DNA of 64,000 nt, from the NCBI GenBank assembly GCA_031761405.1, contig JASEVX010000007.1, positions 42,982,411 through 43,046,410 of the forward strand, in the 5' to 3' direction. The DNA comes from Serripes groenlandicus. Its lineage: Eukaryota > Mollusca > Bivalvia > Cardiida > Cardiidae. The translations under genes and the position numbers were made by a program. Numbering within the stretch: the stretch's first letter is position 1; each line of letters begins with the position of its first letter. The notes beneath the pieces were generated by a model. The model ran no database searches. It worked only from the letters and a program-made list of their open reading frames with translations, and was not told where the DNA came from. Shown here piece after piece: positions 33,153 to 48,330 of this stretch.

Positions 33153-36100
33153 GGTTAAGCAACGTAATCAAGAACGAACAGTAAGAAACGGGAGGTCGTG
33201 AAAGTAGAAATTTTCTCCTTCAGCGCCGTATTTTCTAAACCTCAATATTGCCATTAGCGCTGAAAGAGTTGAATGCACTGATCTTAATCTTTGATAGCCA
33301 AGATTTTGTAGAGAAAATACTTAGGTCAATTTAGAAAGAAAAAAAAAAGATTTTGTTTAAACAAAATAGATCTAAAATGTCCTTTTCGTAGACGATAATG
33401 TTGGGTTATTCATGTCGTTGTAATGTAATAAAGGCAGAACTCATAATTTTTCTTTATATGGTATGCGTGGTAGATATCGTCTGTAAATGATCTCTATGGC
33501 CGCCATGAGTATTGACTAAATCATTATTGTACCAAACCCTTCAACTGCATTGCGCGACCACAGACCTATTTGACTTTTACTATAGACTTCTATTTGCATG
33601 AGTATGCGAGCAATCAAATATCTTTCCATAACATTAAGCAGCGGGTAGTTAGACTCTTGCCGCCAACATGGCGCGCACCTTGGCACGTATGATTTACTCG
33701 TGGGTCTGCGCGGTAGACGAAAAGGGGCGTGTCCATTATTGGAGCAATTTCAACGGAAAAAGGTGTAATAACTTTACTTTTAGACGACATTTTTCGTTAA
33801 ATGTTCCACATAACTACATGCAACCTCAGGACATCTCTAAGGGGGAGATTCCCGACCGATGGCGAAGTTGAAAAGGCGCGTTTTGTAGAAGAACATGATG
33901 CGAAACACATTTGTTATTTTACTTTCATTTTAAAAGCTATACACGAAAATGTTACCACTTCCAGGATGTACATGAAAACCTTCACTTATTGACGTTGGGC
34001 ACGCGACGCTATCTAGTAAGATTTCAAATGTTGATGCAATCTAACTTTTTATTTGATACAAAAAAATGTCATATACTCTTAATGTTTATTTAGATGTAAA
34101 CACTATATACATTGCCATTTGTGAAAAATACTAAAGACGCACCGGACTTGAAGCGTATTCTGGAAGAAAAGGATGCGAACAAACATATACTATACGCTAT
34201 CTTCGTTTCATATTAACAAGGTACTGGAGTGCGAAAGTAAACAACAGCATATTTTGGGAGAGGTCGATATAAGGTTCATCAACACGGATTATTTCAAATG
34301 CTGGCGCAAGTAAATGACAAAACTGTGAAAACAAAATTATTAAATTCAGCCAATATATTAACCGATATATGCAGACACTGTACATAACAACACAACACAT
34401 TATTAAAACCATCATAGAGGAGATATTTGGACGTTAGTGCACGCACCGAATATGTGTAAACAGCAGTCTCGTATTAAATTAAAACATATTTCCCTTTTTA
34501 TTCAAGTTATCAGGATTTTACTTTTTATTTCCTTCCACACTTTTTCCAAATCCAACGAAGTATCCATCCTTCCTTCAGAATTATCCAAAACATACCAAGG
34601 CCTAAAGGTGATTTCCACTAGAGATGCGCTAATACAGCACATCCTCTGCCTCCCGTTCTCGACATCTTTCTCCCCTTGTTTTACAATGGGGGCGTTCCAT
34701 AGATAGGCAATGCATGACTCTTTGGAGTGATGGAATTATGTGAGAAGCTACTCTGCAAGGTTCCGTCATCCTCGATATGTCATGCCTTCCAAGTTTCCCA
34801 ACTCCTCCCAGCTCCTCGTCCGTGAGACCCAAATCCCCGTTCCTGATTGCGTCCCGGGGCTCGGGCAAAAGTTCAGATGTCATTCTAAACACCAAGGAAA
34901 CACAGTTTTGACTGTTACCGAAATAACCGACAGTACGCCATTGGTGATACAGAATTAATGCTAGACTAGCAGTGTTAACTTTAATAGCAAATATGATTCA
35001 AATGTTCGTTTGAATGACTATTCTAAGCAAAATCATAGTCGTTTCAATAAGACCTACACTGAGTACATTGTTAATAGGTCACAATGATGAAGGTTATTGA
35101 TTGATTGATTGTTTGATTGATTGATTGATTAATTGGGGTTAAACCCCGTTTTCAAAGGAAAACAATCAGTCATATCTCGGCGGCCTGTTTACCTACACAT
35201 GTGTTTCCTGACTTTCACACACAAGTACAACATTCTTTCAAAGGAACTGGCTGCTTTTCCACATATACTGGCTATTGGTGAAAGACGACAGTGACTTCTT
35301 GCAACCGTTGGAAAGAATGTTAGCCGAGATGGGCGTCGAACTCACAACCCCTGGTGTACAATGTTATTTCAAATATCGATGTGTACATAACTGTTAATTC
35401 TTCATGTCTTAAGGATCTCAATTAAAATAAATGATAAATATTTTTCACGAGATAAACCAAATCATCAAAATAAAACTAAATAAACCCAATTGAAAAAATA
35501 AGGGGAACAGAATTCCGATGTCTGAACATACCTTCTAACATTCATTCTAAATATGATCGCATTGGTTTAAGAAAGTGTAATACACATTGGATCCGCGTAT
35601 TTGAAATCATATTGCGCCTGCTTATAGAGAATATGACGCGACTGTGCATACGCATAGTCTAAGTGGAGTTTTCACTTACCACTTATAAATTACATAGACA
35701 TAAATGCATATTCTGATAAAAACAACAACCTAGACGTGTACCCCAAAAGTCCTACACCAATGTAACTATAACCCATTCCTACAAATAGACGCCTTTGCAG
35801 CATAAACATTTTGAAAATATTGTGACGGAAGGAGAAATGTCTCATGATGAGCAATGTTCTCGTTTTAACACACTGTATATCAACTCCATTCAGTTATTAT
35901 ACTTTCATTTGCCAAGATTTTCCATATTTTTGACAACAAATTCTAAGTCGTCTGCTGCAGATTTACAATATGTGGGAAATGGTTAAACGTTGCCATACCA
36001 GAGAAGCAATACGACCCGCAATCGTCATACTCGATTCATTTACCATAGGCTAACCTTTTACCACAAAAAGCACATATGCAGCAGACGACTTTGAAGACAT

Positions 36101-36728
36101 TTGGTATAAATAACGGAAATCTCTATTGATAATTGAAAGAACATAACGTTGATGAAAATATTTCGACCACAAAAAAATTACACATCATGAGGAATTTCTC
36201 TATTTGCAACACTGTTTTCAAAAGTCATCTGCTCGCATAGCCGTCAGAAACGGTCTGTACGTATGTGGGAAAGAGCTATCAACGCTATATCCTGCTTGCA
36301 CGTCTTTTCGACCGCCCGTTAATATGTGTTTGGAGACATCGTACCGCTCTTGTCGGCTAGCGCGACTTTATTAGCAGCCATTCGGAGTCAGCATAAGTAC
36401 ATGTGCACCGCATCACGTATAAACGAGTTCTGATCACACATGTGCTGGAACAGAGACGACCCTTGAAAGACTGCGCATGACACAAACGGTCTCATTAAGG
36501 CCTTTACTGTATGGATAACTTAAACACTCCCAATTAACCCTTTTTACATCTGATACCTCTACAGTGGACGAAAGCAGAATTTGCTTACTATAAGCGATTT
36601 CCTCTTTTGAAACTATGTTTTCAACTTTTATTTCAGGAATTGTACCTTCCATTAAAGAGATTTTATTTTTATTTTTGCCTAGATGTCTTCACAGCCGTCT
36701 TCTGCATATGTGATGTATGTGGGAAAAG
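33153..36728. repeat. Tandem array unit 4 (P type, near-identical to unit 2)
   Basis: Same order as unit 2, with the MITE-2 remnant retained at the start. It holds the P-type ATG at 33668, SINE-B 35096-35353, and MITEs D, E and F. Differences from unit 2 are scattered single bases and a few 1-2-base indels, so units 2+3 and units 4+5 look like a duplicated dimer of about 5.9 kb. Confidence 0.93.
33668..33871 (+). CDS. Small unidentified reading frame, second P-type copy
   Basis: This 67-codon frame differs from that at 27775-27978 by MKYS to MIYS and MQHQ to MQPQ. It has the same strong start context and the same frame change after IPDRWRS. Two changed residues and no silent excess give no sign of selection on the protein. 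Unidentified; likely an amplified relic. Confidence 0.22.
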   Translation: MARTLARMIYSWVCAVDEKGRVHYWSNFNGKRCNNFTFRRHFSLNVPHNYMQPQDISKGEIPDRWRS

Positions 36729-39700
36729 GTTAAGCAACGTAACCAAGAACGAACAGAAAGAAACGGGAAGTCGTGAAAGTAGAAATTTACTCCTTCAGCC
36801 CCGTATTTTCTAAACCTCAATATTGCCATTGGCGCTGAAAGAGTTGAATGCACTAATCTTGATCTTTGATAGCCAACATTTTGTAGAGAAAACACTTAGG
36901 TCAATTTAGAAAGAAAAAACAAAGATTTGTTTTACATCAAATGGATCTAAAATGTCCTTTCGTAGACGATAATGTTGGGTCATTCATGTCGTTGTAATGT
37001 AATAAAGACAGAACTCATAATTTTTCTTTATATGGTATGCGTGGTAGATATCGTCTGTAAATGATCTCTGAGGCCACCATGAGTATTGACTAAAATCATT
37101 ATTGGACCAAACCCTTCAACTGCTTTGCGCGACCACAGACCTATTTGACTTTTACTATAGACTTCTATTTGCATGAGTATGCGAGCAATCAAATATCTTT
37201 CCATAACATTAAGCAGCGTATGAAGTACTCGTGGGTCTGCGCGGTAGATGAAAAGGGGCGTGTCCAACATTGGAGAAATGGTGTAATAACTTTACTTTTA
37301 GGCGACATTTTTCGTTAAATGTTCCAAATAACTAAATGCAACATCTGTACATCTCCGTTGGCGAAGTTGAAAAGGCGCGTTTTGTAGATGTAAATGATGC
37401 GAAACACATGTGTTATGTTACTTCATTTAAAAAGCTATGCACGAAAATGTTACCACTGCCAGGATGTACATGAAAACAGCGTCTCTGACTTCACATATTG
37501 ACGTTTGGCACTCGACGCTATCCAGCTAGATTTCAAATGTTGATGCATTCTTAAACTTTATATGTGATGCCAAAGTAAGCCATATACTCTAAATGTGTAT
37601 TTAGATGTAAAACCTATATATATTGCCATTTGTGAAAAATACTAAAGACATGAAGCGTGTTCTGGATGAAAAGGATGCGAACACACATATACTATACGCT
37701 ATCTTCGTTTCATATTAACAAGGTACTGGAGTGCGAAAGTAAACAACAACAGATTTTGGGAGAGGTCGAACTTAGGTTCATCAACACGGATTATTTCAAA
37801 TGCTGGCGCAAGTAAATGGCAAAACTATGAAAAACAAAATTATCAAATTCAGCAAATATATTAACCGATATATGCAGACACTGTACATAACAACACAACA
37901 CATTATTAAAACCATCATAGAGGAGATATTTGGACGTTAGTGCAGTTGCACGCACCGAATATGTGTAAACAGCAGTCTCGTATTAAATCAAAACATATTT
38001 CGCTTTTATTCCAGTTACCAATGGTAGTCTTATCAGGATTTTACTTTTTATTTCCTTCCACACTTTTTCCAAATCCAACGAAGTATCCATCCTTCCTTCA
38101 GAATTATCAAAAACATACCAAGGCCTAACGGTGGTTTCCACTAGAGATGCGCTAATACAGCACATCCTCTGCCTCCCGTTCTCGACATCTTTCTCCCCAT
38201 GTATTCCAATGGGGGCGTACCATAGATAAGCAATGCATGAAGCTTTGGAGTGTTGGAATTATGTGAGAAGCTGCTTTGCAAGGTTCTGTTATTCTCGATA
38301 TGTCATGCCTTCCAAGTTTCCAAACTCCTCCCAGCTCCTCGTCCGTGAGACCCGAATCCCCGTTCCTGATTGCGTCCCGGGCTCGGGCCAAAGTTCAGAT
38401 GTCATTCTAAACGCCAAGGGTACACAGTGTTTACTGTTACCGAAAAAAACTTGAAATATCTTAATATTTTTTCACCAGACAGTACGCTATTGGTGATACA
38501 GAATTAATGCTAGACTAAGAGTTTTAACTTTAATACCAAATATGATTCAAATGTTCGTTTGAATGACTATTCTAAGCAAAATCATTTTCAATAAGACCTA
38601 CACTGAGTATATTGTTAATAGGTCACAATAAAAGTTATTGATTGATTGATTGTTTGATTGATTGATTGATTAATTGGGGTCAAACCCCGTTTTCAAACGA
38701 ATAAAATCAGTCATGTCTCGGCGGCATGTTTATCCTGACTTTCACACACAAGTACTCCGTACAACATTCTTTTAAAGGAACTGGCTGCTTTTCCACATAT
38801 ACTGGCTATTGGTGAAAGACGACAGTGACTTCTTGCAACCGTTGGAAAGAATGTTAGCCGAGATGGGCTTCGAACTCACAACCCCTGGTGTACAATGTTA
38901 TTTCAAATATCGATGTGTACATAACTGTTAATTCTTCATGTCTTAAGGATCTCAATTAAAATAAATGATAAATATTTTTCACGAGATAAACCAAATCATC
39001 AAAATAAAACAAAATAAACCCAATTAAAGAAATAAGGGGAACAGAATTCCGATGTCTGAACATACCTCCTAACATTCATTCTAAATATGATCGCATTGGT
39101 TTAAGAAAGAGTGATACACATTGGATCCGCGTATTTGAAATCATATTACGCCTGCTTATAGAGAATATGACGCGACTGTGCATACGCATAGTCTAAGTGG
39201 ATTTTTCACTTACCACTTATAAATTACATAGACATAAATGCATATTCTGATAAAAACAACAACCTAGACGTGTACCCCAAAAGTCCTACACCAATGTACC
39301 TATAACCCATTCCTACAAATAGACGCCTTTGCAGCATAAACATTTTGAAAATATTGTGACAGAAGGAGAAATGGCTCATGATGAGCAATGTTCTCGTTTT
39401 AACACACTGTATATCAACTCCATTCAGTTATTATACTTTCATTTGCCAAGATTTTCCATTTTTTGACAACAAATTCTAAGTCGTCTGCTGCAGATTTACA
39501 ATACATGGGAAATGGTTAAACGTTGCCATACCAGAGAAGCAATACGACCCACAATCGTCATACTCGATTTATTTACCATAGGCTAACCTTTTACCACAAA
39601 AAGCACATATGCAGCAGACGACTTTGAAGACATTTGGTATAAATAACGGAAATCTCTATTGATAATTGAAAGAACATAACGTTGATGAAAATATTTCGAC

Positions 39701-40262
39701 CATGATAAAATTACACATCATGAGGAAGTTCTCTATTTGCAACACTGTTTTCAAAAGTCATCTGCTCGCATAGCCGTCAGAAGCGGTCTGTACGTATGTG
39801 GGAAAGAGCTATCAACGCTATATCCTGCTTGCACGTCTTTTCGACCGACCGTTAATATGTGTTTGGAGACATCGTACCGCTCTTGTCGGCTAGCGCGACT
39901 TTATTAGCAGCCATTCGGAGTCAGCATAAGTACATGTGCACCGCATCACGTATAAACGAGTTCTGATCACACATGTGCTGGAACAGAGACGACCCTTGAC
40001 AGACTGCGCATGACACAAACGGTCTCATTAAGGCCTTTACTGTATGGATAACTTAAACACTCCCAATTAACCCTTTTTACATCTGATGCCTCTACAGTGG
40101 ACGAAAGCAGAATTTGCTTACTATAAGCGATTTCCTCTTTTGAAACTATGTTTTCAACTTTTATTTCAGGAATTGTATCTTCCATTAAAGAGATTTTGTT
40201 TTTGTTTTTGCCTAGAGGTCTTCACAGCCGTCTTCTGCATATGTGATGTATGTGGGAATAGG
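36729..40262. repeat. Tandem array unit 5 (Q type, full)
   Basis: Q-type front with the 44-bp deletion. The middle segment has the TGCAGTTGCACGCACCG variant (37940), intermediate between the P and Q forms. It retains SINE-B (38637-38888) and MITEs D, E and F. Unlike unit 3 it has no large deletion, so unit 3's loss is later than the split of the two dimers or was repaired here by exchange. Confidence 0.92.
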
Positions 40263-43200
40263 TTAAGCAACGTAACCAAGAACGAACAGAAAGAAACGGA
40301 AAGTCGTGAAAGTAGAAATTTACTCCTTCAGCCCCGTATTTTCTAAACCTCAATATTGCCATTGGCGCCGAAAGAGTTGAATGCACTAATCTTGATCTTT
40401 GATAGCCAACATTTTGTAGAGAAAACACTTAGGTCAATTTAGAAAGAAAAAACAAAGATTTGTTTTACATCAAATGGATCTAAAATGTCCTTTCGTAGAC
40501 GATAATGTTGGGTCATTCATGTCGTTGTAATGTAATAAAGACAGAACTCATAATTTTTCTTTATATGGTATGCGTGGTAGATATCGTCTGTAAATGATCT
40601 CTGAGGCCACCATGAGTATTGACTAAAATCATTATTGGACCAAACCCTTCAACTGCTTTGCGCGACCACAGACCTATTTGACTTTTACTATAGACTTCTA
40701 TTTGCATGAGTATGCGAGCAATCAAATATCTTTCCATAACATTAAGCAGCGTATGAAGTACTCGTGGGTCTGCGCGGTAGATGAAAAGGGGCGTGTCCAA
40801 CATTGGAGAAATGGTGTAATAACTTTACTTTTAGGCGACATTTTTCGTTAAATGTTCCAAATAACTAAATGCAACATCTGTACATCTCCGTTGGCGAAGT
40901 TGAATAGGCGCGTTTTGTAGATGTAAATGATGCGAAACACATGTGTTATGTTACTTCATTTAAAAAGCTATGCACGAAAATGTTACCACTGCCAGGATGT
41001 ACATGAAAACAGCGTCTCTGACTTCACTTATTGACGTTTGGCACTCGACGCTATCCAGCTAGATTTCAAATGTTGATGCAATCTTAAACTTTATATGTGA
41101 TGCCAAAGTAAGCCATATACTCTAAATGTGTATTTAGATGTAAACCCTATATATATTGCCATTTGTGAAAAATACTAAAGACATGAAGCGTGTTCTGGAA
41201 GAAAAGGATGCGAACAAACATATACTACGCTATCTTCGCTTCATATTAACAAGGTACTGGAGTGAATAAGTAAACAACAACAGATTTTGGGAGAGGTCGA
41301 TATAAGGTTCATCAACACGGATTATTTCAAATGCTAGCGCAAGTAAATGACAAAACTGTGAAAACAAAATTATTAAATTCAGCCAATATATTAACCGATA
41401 TATGCAGACACTGTACATAACAACACAACACATTATTAAAACCATCATAGAGGAGATATTGGGACGTTAGTGCACGCACCGAATATGTGTAAACAGCAGT
41501 CTCGTATTAAATTAAAACATATGCCGCTTTTATTTAAGTTATCAGGATTTTACTTTTTATTTCCTTCCATACTTTTTCCAAATCCAACGAAGTATCCATC
41601 CTTCCTAATACAGCACATCCTCTGCCTCCCGTTCTCGACATCTTTCTCCCCCTGTTTTACAATGGGGGCGTTCCATAGATAGGCAATGCATGACTCTTTG
41701 GAGTGATGGAATTATGTGAGAAGCTACTCTGCAAGGTTCCGTCATCCTCGATATGTCATGCCTTCCAAGTTTCCCAACTCCTCCCAGCTCCTCGTCCGTG
41801 AGACCCAAATCCCCGTTCCTGATTGCGTCTCGGGGCTCGGGCAAAAGTTCAGATGTCATTCTAAACACCAAGGAAACACAGTTTTGACTGTTACCGAAAT
41901 AACCGACAGTACGCCATTGGTGATACAGAATTAATGCTAGACTAGCAGTGTTAACTTTAATAGCAAATATGATTCAAATGTTCGTTTGAATGACTATTCT
42001 AAGCAAAATCATAGTCGTTTCAATAAGGCCTACACTGAGTACATTGTTAATAGGTCACAATGATGAAGGTTATTGATTGATTGATTGTTTGATTGATTGA
42101 TTGATTAATTGGGGTTAAACCTTCAAAGGAAAACAATCAGTCATATCTCGGCGGCCTGTTTACCTACACATGTGTTTCCTGACTTTCACACACAAGTACA
42201 ACATTCTTTCAAAGGAACTGGCTGCTTTTCCACATATACTGGCTATTGGTGAAAGACGACAGTGACTTCTTGCAACCGTTGGAAAGAATGTTAGCCGAGA
42301 TGGGCGTCGAACTCACAACCCCTGGTGTACAATGTTATTTCAAATATCGATGTGTACATAACTGTTAATTCTTCATGTCTTAAGGATCTCAATTAAAATA
42401 AATGATAAATATTTTTCACGAGATAAACCAAATCATCAAAATAAAACTAAATAAACCCAATTGAAAAAATAAGGGGAACAGAATTCCGATGTCTGAACAT
42501 ACCTTCTAACATTCATTCTAAATATGATCGCATTGGTTTAAGAAAGTGTAATACACATTGGATCCGCGTATTTGAAATCATATTGCGCCTGCTTATAGAG
42601 AATATGACGCGACTGTGCATACGCATAGTCTAAGTGGAGTTTTCACTTACCACTTATAAATTACATAGACATAAATGCATATTCTGATAAAAACAACAAC
42701 CTAGACGTGTACCCCAAAATTCCTACACCAATGTAACTATAACCCATTCCTACAAATAGACGCCTTTGCAGCATAAACATTTTGAAAATATTGTGACAGA
42801 AGGAGAAATGGCTCATGATGAGCAATGTTCTCGTTTTAACACACTGTATATCAACTCCATTCAGTTATTATACTTTCATTTGCCAAGATTTTCCATTTTT
42901 TGACAACAAATTCTAAGTCGTCTGCTGCAGATTTACAATATGTGGGAAATGGTTAAACGTTGCCATACCAGAGAAGCAATACGACCCACAATCGTCATAC
43001 TCGATTCATTTACCTTAGGCTAACCTTTAACCACAAAAAGCACATATGCAGCAGACGGCTTTGAAGACATTTGGTATAAATAACGGAAATCTCTGTTGAT
43101 AATTGAAAGAACATAACGTTGATGAAAATATTTCGACCACAAAAAAATTACACATCATGAGGAATTTCTCTATTTGCAACACTGTTTTCAAAAGTCATCT

Positions 43201-43697
43201 GCTCGCATAGCCGTCAGAAACGGTCTGTACGTATGTGGGAAAGAGCTATCAACGCTATATCCTGCTTGCACGTCTTTTCGACCGACCGTTAATATGTGTT
43301 TGGAGACATCGTACCGCTCTTGTCGGCTAGCGCGACTTTATTAGCAGCCATTCGGAGTCAGCATAAGTACATGTGCACCGCATCACATATAAACGAGTTC
43401 TGATCACACATGTGCTGGAACAGAGACGACCCTTGAAAGACTGCGCATGACACAAACGGTCTCATTAAGGCCTTTACTGTGTGGATAACTTAAACACTCC
43501 CAATTAACCCTTTTTACATCTGATGCCTCTACAGTGGACGAAAGCAGAATTTGCTTACTATAAGCGATTTCCTCTTTTGAAACTATGTTTTCAACTTTTA
43601 TTTCAGGAATTGTATCTTCCATTAAAGAGATTTTGTTTTTGTTTTTGCCTAGAGGTCTTCACAGCCGTCTTCTGCATATGTGATTTATGTGGGAAAA
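40263..43697. repeat. Tandem array unit 6 (Q/P chimera)
   Basis: The first ~950 bp are Q type (AAGACAGAACTC, 44-bp deletion). From about 41220 the sequence is P type (ACATATACTACGCTATC as in unit 2, then GTGCACGCACCG). A unit-specific ~45-bp loss follows TCCATCCTTCCT (41603). SINE-B and MITEs D, E and F are present. The switch is direct evidence for recombination or conversion between units. Confidence 0.9.
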
Positions 43698-46235
43698 GGT
43701 TAAGCAACGTAACCAAGAACGAACAGAAAGAAACGGGAAGTCGTGAAAGTAGAAATTTACTCCTTCAGCCCCGTATTTTCTAAACCTCAATATTGCCATT
43801 GGCGCCGAAAGAGTTGAATGCACTAATCTTGATCTTTGATAGCCAACATTTTGTAGAGAAAACACTTAGGTCAATTTAGAAAGAAAAAACAAAGATTTGT
43901 TTTACATCAAATGGATCTAAAATGTCCTTTCGTAGACGATAATGTTGGGTCATTCATGTCGTTGTAATGTAATAAAGACAGAACTCATAATTTTTCTTTA
44001 TATGGTATGCGTGGTAGATATCGTCTGTAAATGATCTCTGAGGCCACCATGAGTATTGACTAAAATCATTATTGGACCAAACCCTTCAACTGCTTTGCGC
44101 GACCACAGACCTATTTGACTTTTACTATAGACTTCTATTTGCATGAGTATGCGAGCAATCAAATATCTTTCCATAACATTAAGCAGCGTATGAAGTACTC
44201 GTGGGTCTGCGCGGTAGATGAAAAGGGGCGTGTCCAACATTGGAGAAATGGTGTAATAACTTTACTTTTAGGCGACATTTTTCGTTAAATGTTCCAAATA
44301 ACTAAATGCAACATCTGTACATCTGCGTTGGCGAAGTTGAAAAGGCGCGTTTTGTAGATGTAAATGATGCGAAACACATGTGTTATGTTACTTCATTTAA
44401 AAAGCTATGCACGAAAATGTTACCACTGCCAGGATGTACATGAAAACAGCGTCTCTGACTTCACTTATTGACGTTTGGCACTCGACGCTATCCAGCTAGA
44501 TTTCAAATGTTGATGCATTCTTAAACTTTATATGTGATGCCAAAGTAAGCCATATACTCTAAATGTGTATTTAGATGTAAACCCTATATATATTGCCATT
44601 TGTGAAAAATACTAAAGACATGAAGCGTGTTCTGGAAGAAAAGGATGCGAACAAACATATACTATACGCTATCTTCGTTTCATATTAACAAGGTACTGGA
44701 GTGCGAAAGTAAACAACAGCATATTTTGGGAGAGGTCGATATAAGGTTCATCAACACGGATTATTTCAAATGCTGGCGCAAGTAAATGGCAAAACTATGA
44801 AAAACAAAATTATCAAATTCAGCAAATATATTAACCGATATATGCAGAGACTGTACATAACAACACAACACATTATTAAAACCATCATAGAGGAGATATT
44901 TGAACGTTAGTCCAGTTGCACCGAATATGTGTAAAAAGCAGTCTCGTACTAAATCAAAACATATTCCGATTTTATTCCAGTTCCCAATGGTACTCTTATC
45001 AGGATTTTACTTTTTATTTCCTTCCACACTTTTCCCAAATCCAACGAAGTATCCATCCTTCCTTCAGAATTATCAAAAACATACCAAGGCCTAACGGTGG
45101 TTTCCACTAGAGATGCGCTAATACAGCACATCCTCTGCCTCCCGTTCTCGACATCTTTCTCCCTATTTATTCCAATGGGGGCGTACCATAGATAAGCAAT
45201 GCATGAAGCTTTGGAGTGTTGGAATTATGTGAGAAGCTGCTTTGCAAGGTTCTGTTATTCTCGATATGTCATGCCTTCCAAGTTTCCCAACTCCTCCCAG
45301 CTCCTCGTCCGTGAGACCCGAATCCCCGTTCCTGATTGCGTCCCGGGCTCGGGCCAAAGTTCAGATGTCATTCTAAACGCCAAGGGTACACAGTTTTGAC
45401 TGTTACCGAAAAAACCATGAAATATCTTAATATTTTTTCACCAGACAGTACGCTATTGGTGATACAGAATTAATGCTAGACTAAGAGTTTTAACTTTAAT
45501 ACCAAATATGCTTCAAATGTTCGTTTGAATGACTATTCTAAGCAAAATCATTTTCAATAAGACCTACAATGAGTATATTGTTAATAGGTCACAATGAAGG
45601 TTATTGATTGATTGATTGTTTGATTGATTGATTGATTAATTGGGGTCAAACCCCGTTTTCAAACGAATAAAATCAGTCATGTCTCGGCGGCATGTTTATC
45701 CTGACTTTCACACACAAGTACTCCGTACAACATTCTTTTAAAGGAACTGGCTGCTTTTCCACATATACTGGCTATTGGTGAAAGACGACAGTGACTTCTT
45801 GCAACCGTTGAAAAGAATGTTAGCCGAGATGGGGTTCGAACTCACAACCCCTGGTGTAGAATGTTATTTTAAATATCGATGTGTACATAACTGTTAATTC
45901 TTCATGTCTTAAGGATCTCAATTAAAAAATAAATGATATATAGTTTTCACGAGATAAACCAAATCATCAAAATAAAACGAAATAAACCCAATTGAAAAAT
46001 TAAGGGGAACAGAATTCCGATATCTGAACATACCTTCTAACATTCATTCTAAATATGATCGCATTGGTTTAAGAAAGAGTGATACACATTGGACCTGCGT
46101 ATTCGAAATCATATTGCACCTGCTTATATAGAATATGACGCGACTGTGCACACGCATAGTCTAAGTGGAGTTTTCACTTTCCACTTAAAATTGCATAGAC
46201 ATAAATGGATATTCTGATAAAAACAACAACCTAGA
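43698..46235. repeat. Tandem array unit 7 (Q type, right end missing)
   Basis: Q-type front, TCCAGTTGCACCG middle and SINE-B (45602-45853). It then breaks at about 46235 (AACAACCTAGACG joined to GCTTGTTCTTACACATATAA), losing MITEs D, E and F and the head of the next unit. Confidence 0.9.
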
Positions 46236-48330
46236 CGGCTTGTTCTTACACATATAATATATAAATTGCCATTTGTGAGAAATACTAAAGACGCACCGGA
46301 CTTAAAGCGTATTCTGGAAGAAAAGGAGTCGAACAAACATATACTATACGCTATCTTCGTTTCATATTAACAAGGTACTGGAGTGAGAAAGTAAACAACA
46401 ACAGATTTTGGGAGAGGTCGATATAAGGTTCATCAACACGGATTATTTCAAATGCTGGCGCAAGTAAATGGCAAAACTATGAAAAACAAAATTATCAAAT
46501 TCAGCAAATATATTAACCGATATATGCAGAGATTGTACATAACAACACAACACATTATTAAAACCATCATAGAGGAGATATTTGGACGTTAGTCCAGTTG
46601 CACCGAATATGTGTAAAAAGCAGTCTCGTATTAAATCAAAACATATGCCGATTTTATTCCAGTTTCCAATGGTACTCTTATCAGGATTTTACTTTTTATT
46701 TCCTTCCACACTTTTTCCAAATCCAACGAAGTATCCATCCTTCCTTCAGAATTATCCCAAACATACCAAGGCCTAAATGTGGTTTCCACTAGAGATGCGC
46801 TTATACAGCACATCCTCTGCCTCCCGTTCTCGACATCTTTCTCCCCATGTATTTCAATGGGGGCGTACCATAGATAAGCAAGCATGAATCTTTGGAGTGT
46901 TGGAATTATGTGAGAAGCTGCTTTGCAAGGTTCCGTCATCCTTGATATGTCATGCCTTCCAAGTTTCGAAACTCCTCCCAGCTCCTCGTCCGTGAGACCC
47001 GAATCCCCGTTCCTGATTGCGTCCCGGGCTCGGGCAAAAGTTCAGATGTCATTCTAAACACCAAGGGTACACAGTTTTGACTGTTACCGAAATAACCATG
47101 AAATATCTTAATATTTTTTCACCAGACAGTACGCTATTGGTGATACAGAATTAATGCTAGACTAGCAGTTTTAACTTTAATACCAAATATGATTCAAATG
47201 TTCGTTTGAATGACTATTCTAAGCAAAATCATTTTCAATAAGACCTACACTGAGTATATTGTTAATAAGTCACAATGAAGGTTATTGATTGATTGATTGT
47301 TTGATTGATTGATTGATTAATTGGGGTCAAACCCCGTTTTCAAAGGAATAAAATCAGTCATGTCTCGGCGGCATGTTTATCCTGACTTTTACACACAAGT
47401 ACTCCGTACAACATTCTTTTAAAGGAACTGGCTGCTATTCCACATATACTGGCTATTGGTGAAAGACGACAGTGACGTATTGCAACCGTTGGAAAGAATG
47501 TTGACCGAGCTGGGGTTCGAACTCACAACCCCTGTCGTACAATGTTATTTCAATCATCGCTGTGTACATAACTGTTAATTCTTCATGTCTTAAGGATCTT
47601 AATTAAAAAATAAATGATATTTATTTTTCACGAGATAAAACCAATCATCAAAATAAAACGAAATAAATCAAATCGAAAAAGTAAGGGGAACAGAATTCCG
47701 ATGTCTGAACATACCTTCTAACATTCATTCTTAATATGATAGCATTGGTTTAAGAAAGTGTAATACACATTGGACCTGCGTATTCGAAATCATATTGCGC
47801 CTGCTTATAGAGAATATGACGCGACTGTGCACACGCATAGTCTAAGTGGAGTTTTCACTTTCCACTTATAAATTACATAGACATAAATGGATATTCTGAT
47901 AAAAACAACAACCTAGACGTGTACACCAAAAGTCCTACACCAACGTAACTTGAACCAATTCATACAAAAAGACGCATTTGCAGCATAACAGTTTTGAAAA
48001 TATTGTGACAGAAGGAGAATTGGCTCATGATGAGCAATTTTCACGTTTTAAAACACTGTATTTCAACTCTATTCAGTTATTATACTTTCATTTGCCAAGA
48101 TTTTCCATATTTTTGACAAAAAATTCTAAGTCGTCTACTGCAGATTTACAATATGTGTGAAAGGGTTAAACGTTGCCATACCAGAGAAGCAATTCGACCC
48201 TGAATCGTCATACTCGATTCATTTACCAGAGGCTAACCTTTTACCACAAATAGCACATATGCAGCAGACGACTTTGAAGACATTTGTTATAAATAACGAA
48301 AATCTCTATTGACAAGCATACTGCGACGAT

